Below are positions 1 through 5,683 of a stretch of 6,368 nt of DNA, one piece after another. How positions within the stretch are numbered: position 1 is the stretch's first letter; the number at the start of each line of letters is the position of its first letter. The position numbers and the translations under genes are program-made. Under the pieces are notes generated by a model. The model searched no databases, had not been told where the DNA came from, and was given only the letters and a program-made list of their open reading frames with translations. The DNA comes from Gammaproteobacteria bacterium RBG_16_37_9 (GTDB lineage Bacteria; Pseudomonadota; Gammaproteobacteria; UBA9339), in contig MGXJ01000034.1 of assembly GCA_001801345.1 (NCBI GenBank), positions 16,015 through 22,382 on the forward strand, written 5' to 3'.

Positions 1-3000
1 AACCAATATATGCTTTTTGTTGAGTAATAGTTGGTCCGCCTTTATTGTTGATAGTTACTAGTTCGTAATTTCCTAAATAATAAGTTGTCGCGATTTTACT
101 AGGTCCGTTATCAACTCGAGCAAACTTTTCTCGCTCAGCATTGTAGTAAAAACTTACAGTTGCTTTAGAGGTTGTTATAGTTAACGGTTTGCTATAGCTG
201 GTATAGGTAATTGTACGCTCTATACCATTCAAGGTTCCTTTGATTTGATCCCCATTAGCATTATACTCGAATGTTCCCGGTTGTTTACCTTTGATACTTG
301 TTAGTGCGTGTGGTCCTGCACCATTTTCTCCATATTTATATGCTCCAACATCTGATTTAGAAATAATATTGCCTAAAGCATCATAAAATAGTGTTTGATC
401 TGCTCTTCCACTAGACTCTATCCCTACAAGACGATTTAAATCATCATATTGAAAGTTTTCAGTAACTGCGTTGATTCCGTCTTGATGCGCAGTAACATTA
501 CCAAATACATCATAACGATAGATTTCTTTTTGTACTACTGAACCTATTTTAGGGGATGATACGGACAGTGTATCTAAACTAGTAGTAGCTGAACTTTTAT
601 TGGGTTCTTTGGTTATAGTTGTTCCTGCTAAAGCAGGCATTAAATCTTTTTGAATTGATAGGCTTGTATTTAAAACCGTTTCAATATCATCTAAAAAACC
701 AGTTTTTGGACTATAGGTATAATTAGTAATTAAACCATTGCTGCGACTTTCTGAAATTATATGTCCAGCAGCATCTTTAGCATTTAATTTCCAATAAACT
801 TTGCCAGTTTGAGCATCGCTAATTTGAACTAAGTATCCTAATTCATTATAACTATTTTTTACCTGCAAACCGTTGGGATAGGTTTCTATATCGAGGCGAC
901 TATTTTTGTCGTAACTATAACTACTGGTGTAGGTTTGATTTTTAATGACGGTTTTGGCTTGCACTAGTCTACCAAAGTTATCATAACTGTAATCACGGGT
1001 ATAAACTTCTAGACCATCATGGATGGCTTTAGCAGGAGCTTCAATTTTTTCTTGGGCTCCTTTACCTGCTAAATTTAAACTATTAATCTTAGCTAGTTTG
1101 CCAATGCCATTTGGCGCTGTATCATATTCCCAAGTACTAGTACCAGCATTGTCAGTACGACTAATCATGCGGTTTAATTTGTCATATTTAAATGTTGTAG
1201 TGTGGTTATAAGCATCAGATTGGCTTATGAGATTACCCAGAACATCGTATTGATAACCCCAGGTGCCTTTATCTGGGTCATTAATAGCGATTTTTCTTCC
1301 TAATTCATCATATTTAATCATCGAAATATTGCCCACACTATCTTTTATCGAAGTCATATTACTATAGGCATCGTATTGGTAAGTAACCACAGCACCTAAA
1401 TTATCCACAGTTTTTATTAAATTACCTACGGCATTTACTTCTTTTATCTGCCTTTGTTGTGATTGATTAATAGTAGTCGTAGTAAAACCATCATAAATTA
1501 CTCTGGTGATATAGCCATCGGGAAGGATACTACTAATTGTTCTGCCTAAAACGTCATACTGTATTTTGGTGTAATAGACTGGATACCCTTCAAAAAATGG
1601 TAGGCTTTTCTGGGATACTCTTCCTAGTTCATCATAAGACATTAGTTGCCAGATGATTTTTCCATCCATATTTTGTGTGGTACTTGCAATTTTTCTTCCT
1701 AAAATATCATAGTATTCTTTTTGCATAGTACTGTTTTCAGTATGGATAGTTACAACATAAGAAACGTTCTTCAGAGCAGCTGGAATATCTACTGATGATG
1801 TATGGATAGATGAAGAATTAACCCAATTATAACTCGTATCAGTTTTGGTACCATCGGGTGCTATTTGTAGGATTACTCTTCCAAAATCATCATATTGATA
1901 TTTAGTCCTTAACCCATTTAAATCAGTAGATTCAGCTATCGCCCCAAATCTTGGGTCTAATATTTGGCTTACAGACTGTTTCAAAGGATTGGTAGATTGA
2001 ATTATAAATCTACCATAATCATCGTATTTTACCTCAGCAACTCTATCTTCTATTCCTTGACCTGAAATTGTAGTATTTACAATATTACCAAAAGTATCTC
2101 GCTTATATTTTGTGACTAACTTTAATTTAGCATCATCAGGTTCAGCTATCGCCTGCATTAGCAAAGATGTTCTCGGATCATAGGTGAAACTACTAGTTCT
2201 TGTCTGTTCTAACTTTCCTAAACTACTTTTAGTAACTTTAGCGGTTACTAATTCACCAAGCAGCCATTTTTCTGGATCATTATGATAGGTGTTCTCGGTC
2301 TTAGTGATAAAATCATTTTGAGGAGTCTCTTCGTGAATTTTTGTAATAATTTCTATTGGATTACCATAATCATCAATAATATTACTTACGGTAGTTTTAC
2401 TAATTAGGCTGCCTTTAAAATCATAGCTATTTTTCTCGCTCTTTTTAATATATGGCATGTAATAAGTGGCATTTATTCCGCCATCACCAAAAGTTTTTAG
2501 CTCCCAAGTATCCTCCGTGCTGGTAATAAGTGTTTTATCAGCTAATCTAGTTTCACTTGCAACCGGCACTCCCTTGTTATGTAAACTAATATTTTGGCTG
2601 TAGGTGGTGGTTGTAGTAATACCAGTAGTTTGATCAGTAACTGTCATTTTATGAAAACCTAGAAAACCTAAACCCAAGTGATTAAATTTGGCTCCGGTAT
2701 AATGATAAGTTGTAATGTGATCTGAAATTTTTGGTATATTTATTGCTTGAGAACCAGTAGCTGCAGTATTACTACTGGTTTGATAAACAACGTACATTGG
2801 ACCCTGCCAATCCATGTTGGGATATTCAGCATCATGTTCTTTAGTGTAAACTTCAACTTTTTTACCGCTTAGCGGCTCATAATCAATATCAAGTTTTGCA
2901 CCATAACCATCTGTGATTGAGATTAAGTAGTCAGGAAGTTTTTGCGCACAGTTTAGATAGGTTATTTCGTATTCATATGTTTTAGGTGATGGTCCTACTT

Positions 3001-5392
3001 TGGGTAACCCGCTTCCCTCTGTTACGTAGTCCCCACCGGTTACTTCTACTCTACACGATGCTACTATATCGGGTAACCCAATTCCCCTCAGGTCCACATA
3101 GGATATTTTGTCAAAACCATAGCTCCTAATGAAACCACGAATGTCCATTGGTTTTATGACATAATTGTTATTATTAACCCATTTATTGCCGGTATTTACA
3201 AAAACTTGTCCTATACTCCCCCCCGCCACTTGACACTTTATTAAGTCAGGTAATCCGCTTCCTCTTATATCTACAAATTGGATATACGTATTCATGGGTA
3301 TGGGTAGTCTAGAGGGTAAGGTCAGTGTATATGCATCATCCTTAATCCATCCTGCACCAGTGTTTATAAAAACTTCTTTCTGTATATTTATTATATCTGG
3401 TCTACCACTTCCTTTTAAATCTAAAAATAGTCCAGATTGGACTATTTCATCTTTGATATTGACCTGAGTTGCCGCCTGTTGCTTATATATCTCATGACTA
3501 TCCCATTTAAATATTGCTGTTGGTAATGTGTATTTATCATCCTTAACCCACCCAGTTCCAGTATTGATAAAGACTTCTTTGTGTTCTTTAGAATCTTTAT
3601 CGCTCCAAGTTTGTATTAAGTCAGGTAAACCATTTCCTCTTAAATCTACAAAGTATCCTATTTGAAATATTCCTCCATTACTTTCAAATTGTTTAAATAT
3701 AGTTGTTGGTAATACACATTTATCATCTTTGGTCCACCCCGTTCCAGTATTGATAAAAACTTCTTTGTATTCTTTAGAATCTTTATCGCTCCACGCTTGC
3801 ACCAAATCAGGTAACCCAGTTCCTCGTAAATCCACAAACTGCCCCACTTGACCAGCTTTGTGAAATATGGGTACTGGTGGTATGTATGCGTCATTTTTAA
3901 CCCAACCATTACCTGTATTCATAAAAGCGCTTTTCAATTCTTCTGGGGCTTCAGAACTATCGTACCATGCTTGGACTAAATCCGGTAAACCGCTTCCCTT
4001 TAAATCTACAAATTGTCCAACAGGGCTCATGTATGGATATCCATGTGTGTAATATTTAAAACTAGGTTTAGAGTAGGTTTTATCAAGTATATATCTTCCT
4101 ACAAGTTTTTTGAGTATTTGTTCATATGGAGCTTTAGTAAATAAAAATGTTGGAGGTGTATATTTATCATCCTTCACCCAGGTATTTCCGGTGTTAATGA
4201 ATGTTTCTTTATCTGTTTTTATTTCATTGAAAACACCGGCAAAAACACCTTCACTCCACATTTTTACTATACTAGGTAACCCGGTCCCATTTAAATCTAT
4301 AAATTTCCCTATGACTCCATCATAGTAATTAGTTTCAAATTTCCAGCTAGGTGCTGTCTCTTTATAATAATACACATGCCACTCATACATAGATATTGGC
4401 GGTTCAAATGCTTTATCTTTAATCCATCCCTCTTCATTTGTTTGCCACTCAAATTTTGTTGGTGAAAGGCAAGCACCACTACCACTACATTTTTGGATTG
4501 CTGTTATTCGTGAACGATAAGTGTTTTTACTAATTTCATATGTTAATTGATATTCGTAAATCAAGTTTAATCCTTGGTAAACCTGAATACTTTTTAGGCG
4601 TTTATCTAAAATATTTTTAGATCCAGCTTGGTAAGCTGTTTTTGTATCTGGTCTTTCTTCGTAAATAAACTTTATTGAGTTATATGGCAAAACTTTTGCT
4701 TTTTCATTGCCGGTATAATTAATTTCTACTGGATAAAAACTTCCTTTTGCTTCATCTTTAAAATAATGCACTTCTAAATAATTACCAACCGTATCTTGAA
4801 TTTTGTTTAAATTCCAAACCGCAACCGTATTTTTGCCTTCGGCTTTGATTTGCGAATCAGTAGTTAATCCATATTCTGCGACCTGTCCTCCTTTAGTCCA
4901 AACTTTAAAACTAGCTGGACCATTTTCTTGTCTGCCATATGAAATTATCTTTGTTTTACTATCAATATAGGTACGATATTCGGTTCCATCAGCGCCATAA
5001 TTACCTTTTACTGCCACAAGTTGTTCGCCATTTAAACAAAACCGATCTTGATCAGTAAAATCTACTCCATGAATTAAACCGTTTTGTGTTTTATTGCTAG
5101 GACATCTTGTAATTGCCGTCAATCCATCTAGAGAAAATCCCGCGCCAAGCAACCCATTGCGTGTATTACTACTTGAGCTATCATATACGATAGATAGTGC
5201 TGGAGTCATACCAGCAGTACCTGGTGGAACATCAATGGGAATAGAATAGTGCGCCTGTCCAGTTGGCGTAACGTTGAAATTACCTTTTATAGTCCCGACT
5301 TCCGGAGCACCTATACTAACGTTAGTAAAGATGAAAAATACAAAACCAATAATAATCTTAACTAGCCAATTAGAAAAACTATGCTTGATCAT
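1..5392 (-). CDS. Giant exported SpvB/TcdB-like RHS (YD-repeat) protein, 3' end beyond window
   Basis: One open frame of 1797 codons runs from ATG at 5392 to the left edge without a stop. Frame arithmetic and domain matches agree at both ends. The start is fixed by GGAGGAG just upstream and by the signal peptide that follows. Order of parts: Sec signal peptide (1-28); SpvB-like N-terminal domain (about 32-290, with PPGTAGMTPALS and GLLGAGFSLDGL); seven blade motifs of the type FVDLRGxGLPDL (starting at residues 362, 459, 517, 579, 654, 704 and 763); a TcdB middle/N-like segment (about 815-935); and more than 20 YD repeats such as YDDFGRV, YDELGRK and YDVLGNL (about 990-1760). The visible end, TYYLGNYELV, is the usual lead-in to the RHS core. 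Relatives in Tc toxins and Rhs systems form a YD-repeat shell around a C-terminal toxin. Here the B-like and C-like parts are one chain with a signal peptide, so export to the periplasm, surface or medium is inferred. The toxin or tip end is not visible, so activity cannot be stated. Confidence 0.95.
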   Translation of the reverse strand, partial: MIKHSFSNWLVKIIIGFVFFIFTNVSIGAPEVGTIKGNFNVTPTGQAHYSIPIDVPPGTAGMTPALSIVYDSSSSNTRNGLLGAGFSLDGLTAITRCPSNKTQNGLIHGVDFTDQDRFCLNGEQLVAVKGNYGADGTEYRTYIDSKTKIISYGRQENGPASFKVWTKGGQVAEYGLTTDSQIKAEGKNTVAVWNLNKIQDTVGNYLEVHYFKDEAKGSFYPVEINYTGNEKAKVLPYNSIKFIYEERPDTKTAYQAGSKNILDKRLKSIQVYQGLNLIYEYQLTYEISKNTYRSRITAIQKCSGSGACLSPTKFEWQTNEEGWIKDKAFEPPISMYEWHVYYYKETAPSWKFETNYYDGVIGKFIDLNGTGLPSIVKMWSEGVFAGVFNEIKTDKETFINTGNTWVKDDKYTPPTFLFTKAPYEQILKKLVGRYILDKTYSKPSFKYYTHGYPYMSPVGQFVDLKGSGLPDLVQAWYDSSEAPEELKSAFMNTGNGWVKNDAYIPPVPIFHKAGQVGQFVDLRGTGLPDLVQAWSDKDSKEYKEVFINTGTGWTKDDKCVLPTTIFKQFESNGGIFQIGYFVDLRGNGLPDLIQTWSDKDSKEHKEVFINTGTGWVKDDKYTLPTAIFKWDSHEIYKQQAATQVNIKDEIVQSGLFLDLKGSGRPDIINIQKEVFINTGAGWIKDDAYTLTLPSRLPIPMNTYIQFVDIRGSGLPDLIKCQVAGGSIGQVFVNTGNKWVNNNNYVIKPMDIRGFIRSYGFDKISYVDLRGIGLPDIVASCRVEVTGGDYVTEGSGLPKVGPSPKTYEYEITYLNCAQKLPDYLISITDGYGAKLDIDYEPLSGKKVEVYTKEHDAEYPNMDWQGPMYVVYQTSSNTAATGSQAINIPKISDHITTYHYTGAKFNHLGLGFLGFHKMTVTDQTTGITTTTTYSQNISLHNKGVPVASETRLADKTLITSTEDTWELKTFGDGGINATYYMPYIKKSEKNSYDFKGSLISKTTVSNIIDDYGNPIEIITKIHEETPQNDFITKTENTYHNDPEKWLLGELVTAKVTKSSLGKLEQTRTSSFTYDPRTSLLMQAIAEPDDAKLKLVTKYKRDTFGNIVNTTISGQGIEDRVAEVKYDDYGRFIIQSTNPLKQSVSQILDPRFGAIAESTDLNGLRTKYQYDDFGRVILQIAPDGTKTDTSYNWVNSSSIHTSSVDIPAALKNVSYVVTIHTENSTMQKEYYDILGRKIASTTQNMDGKIIWQLMSYDELGRVSQKSLPFFEGYPVYYTKIQYDVLGRTISSILPDGYITRVIYDGFTTTTINQSQQRQIKEVNAVGNLIKTVDNLGAVVTYQYDAYSNMTSIKDSVGNISMIKYDELGRKIAINDPDKGTWGYQYDVLGNLISQSDAYNHTTTFKYDKLNRMISRTDNAGTSTWEYDTAPNGIGKLAKINSLNLAGKGAQEKIEAPAKAIHDGLEVYTRDYSYDNFGRLVQAKTVIKNQTYTSSYSYDKNSRLDIETYPNGLQVKNSYNELGYLVQISDAQTGKVYWKLNAKDAAGHIISESRSNGLITNYTYSPKTGFLDDIETVLNTSLSIQKDLMPALAGTTITKEPNKSSATTSLDTLSVSSPKIGSVVQKEIYRYDVFGNVTAHQDGINAVTENFQYDDLNRLVGIESSGRADQTLFYDALGNIISKSDVGAYKYGENGAGPHALTSIKGKQPGTFEYNANGDQIKGTLNGIERTITYTSYSKPLTITTSKATVSFYYNAEREKFARVDNGPSKIATTYYLGNYELVTINNKGGPTITQQKAYIG
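110..2430 (-). repeat. RHS/YD-repeat array
   Basis: Residues about 990-1760 hold more than 20 YD repeats, including DDYGNPI, YDDYGRF, YDDFGRV, YDILGRK, YDELGRV, YDVLGRT, YDELGRK, YDVLGNL, YDKLNRM, YDNFGRL, YDVFGNV, YDDLNRL and YDALGNI. Known YD arrays wind into a large hollow beta-barrel shell. The late motifs (YDDLNRL, YDALGNI, then YNAEREKFAR and TYYLGNYELV) follow the canonical order leading to the RHS core, so the conserved core and any C-terminal tip should begin just left of position 1. A serine/threonine-rich stretch interrupts the array near 515-660. Confidence 0.92.
2588..2950 (-). other. TcdB middle/N-terminal-like segment
   Basis: This covers residues about 815-935. It contains KLPDYLISITDGYGAKLDID followed by YEPLSG, then GPMYVVYQ, then YHYTGAKFNHLGLGFLGF and DQTTGITTTTTYSQN. 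The pattern of L-L-x-x-I-x-N/D-G-x-G-A, followed by Y-x-Y-x-G-x(n)-G-x-G-F-L-G-F, is typical of the region that joins the propeller to the YD repeats in TcdB-type proteins. It supports the Tc-B-like reading over a plain wall-associated RHS protein. Boundaries are approximate. Confidence 0.75.
3057..4309 (-). repeat. Seven FG-GAP/VCBS-like blade repeats (beta-propeller)
   Basis: Seven copies of a G-x-F-V-D-L-x-G-x-G-L-P-D-L motif start at residues 362, 459, 517, 579, 654, 704 and 763. Most are followed by a second conserved piece, FINTGTGWVKDDKY or similar. A lone copy of that second piece (EEGWIKDKAFEPP, near residue 320) precedes the first full copy, as expected when a propeller is closed by strand exchange. 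In Tc-toxin B subunits such repeats form the beta-propeller gate of the cocoon. Spacing varies from 50 to 97 residues because of loop insertions, largest after the first copy. The propeller fold is inferred from the family. Confidence 0.8.
3536..3842 (-). repeat. Near-identical duplicated blade, 186-bp period
   Basis: Bases 3536-3656 and 3722-3842 align without gaps at a constant offset of 186 bp. They share long exact runs, including 20 or more bases around 3584 and 3770. Both encode WSDKDSKE(Y/H)KEVFINTG. The other blades are much more divergent, so this pair looks like the most recent duplication within the propeller. Confidence 0.85.
4523..5299 (-). other. SpvB-like N-terminal domain
   Basis: This covers residues about 32-290. 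It shows the family's hallmark order: GNFNVTPTGQAHYSIPIDVP, then PPGTAGMTPALSIVYDS, then GLLGAGFSLDGLTAITRCP, then DRFCLNGEQLV and a Y-x-T-Y strand. The fold is known from Salmonella SpvB and Tc-toxin B subunits, where it belongs to the shell-forming part and is not the ADP-ribosyltransferase. No ADP-ribosyltransferase motif is visible in this window. The right-hand boundary of the domain is approximate. Confidence 0.85.
5309..5392 (-). other. Sec signal peptide of the SpvB/RHS protein
   Basis: Residues 1-28 have a basic N-region (K3, H4, K12), a hydrophobic core IIIGFVFFIF (13-22) and a polar end TNVSIG. Cleavage is likely after G28 (small residues S26 and G28) or A29. No lipobox cysteine is present, so a lipoprotein is not supported. 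The classical Tc-toxin B components I know of lack a Sec signal, so this sets the protein apart and points to Sec export. Confidence 0.8.
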
Positions 5393-5394
5393 AA

Positions 5395-5401
5395 CTCCTC
5401 C
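5395..5401 (-). promoter_or_regulatory. Strong Shine-Dalgarno of the SpvB/RHS gene
   Basis: On the minus strand GGAGGAG is followed by TT and the ATG at 5392. It is a near-perfect anti-16S match, though closer to the start than usual. It decides the start codon, because the signal peptide begins directly at this ATG. Confidence 0.85.
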
Positions 5402-5442
5402 AAAATCAAGATTAAAGCGCCGCGTTGTTCAGACAATTTTTT

Positions 5443-5640
5443 CTACTTTTTAAAACAAATATCAATGCTAGTAACACTCTTATAAAAACATTTAATACTT
5501 GCCTTTTGTTCCGAGGTAAATATGAGGTTAATCTCGCTGGTGTCCATATGCCCCCTTTTATCAACGGTAAAATCAGATTCTACACTTTTATTTGCATACC
5601 AGTGAGTTATACCACCCATCATTAAAAGATTGTCGTGCAT
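5443..5640 (-). CDS. Small hypothetical protein, doubtful
   Basis: A 65-codon ORF sits between the ATP-binding protein gene and the SpvB/RHS gene on the same strand. An in-frame TAA directly precedes its ATG, so the start cannot lie further upstream. I do not recognise the product. It is soluble-looking, with mixed charge, two cysteines near the C-terminus (C51, C62) and no signal peptide or membrane segment. No good Shine-Dalgarno lies before the ATG: the nearest GGAG is about 27 bases upstream, which is too far. In favour are its position, same-strand layout and balanced composition. Against are the missing ribosome site and an overlapping ORF of similar length on the other strand. It could be a small gene, a decayed fragment or chance. 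Confidence 0.35.
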   Translation of the reverse strand: MHDNLLMMGGITHWYANKSVESDFTVDKRGHMDTSEINLIFTSEQKASIKCFYKSVTSIDICFKK

Positions 5641-5683
5641 TTAGAATTTTTTACCACTTTATTATTCTCCAAGAATTATATTT

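Noticed and set aside
1023..1211. Plus-strand ORF of 62 codons
   Set aside because: It lies antisense to the YD-repeat array, whose frame is clearly coding; the peptide has no recognisable features.
3658..3909. Minus-strand ORF of 83 codons
   Set aside because: It is an out-of-frame reading of the blade repeats; the frame starting at 5392 carries the conserved FVDLRG and INTGTGW motifs.
3057..4309. Regularly spaced similar segments resembling a CRISPR array
   Set aside because: The similar segments are long, diverged and in frame, and encode protein blades; the intervals are also coding.
3867..4325. Two plus-strand ORFs (3867-4052, 4110-4325)
   Set aside because: Both are antisense to the blade repeats and look alike only because the repeats do.
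5411..5442. GC-rich patch and T-run just upstream of the giant gene as a terminator or leader hairpin
   Set aside because: The best pairing I find is TTGT/ACAA with a four-base loop, too weak to support a structure.
5425..5625. Plus-strand ORF of 66 codons in the gap
   Set aside because: It has no ribosome site and runs against the direction of every supported gene; the minus-strand ORF over the same bases is at least as plausible.
5661..5680. Small inverted repeat after the ATP-binding protein gene as a terminator
   Set aside because: The stem is only ATTCT/AGAAT with a three-base loop, all A/T-rich, with no U-tract on the minus strand.
5675..5680. Perfect TATAAT on the minus strand as a -10 box
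   Set aside because: No -35-like hexamer stands 16-18 bases upstream, and such hexamers are frequent in AT-rich DNA.
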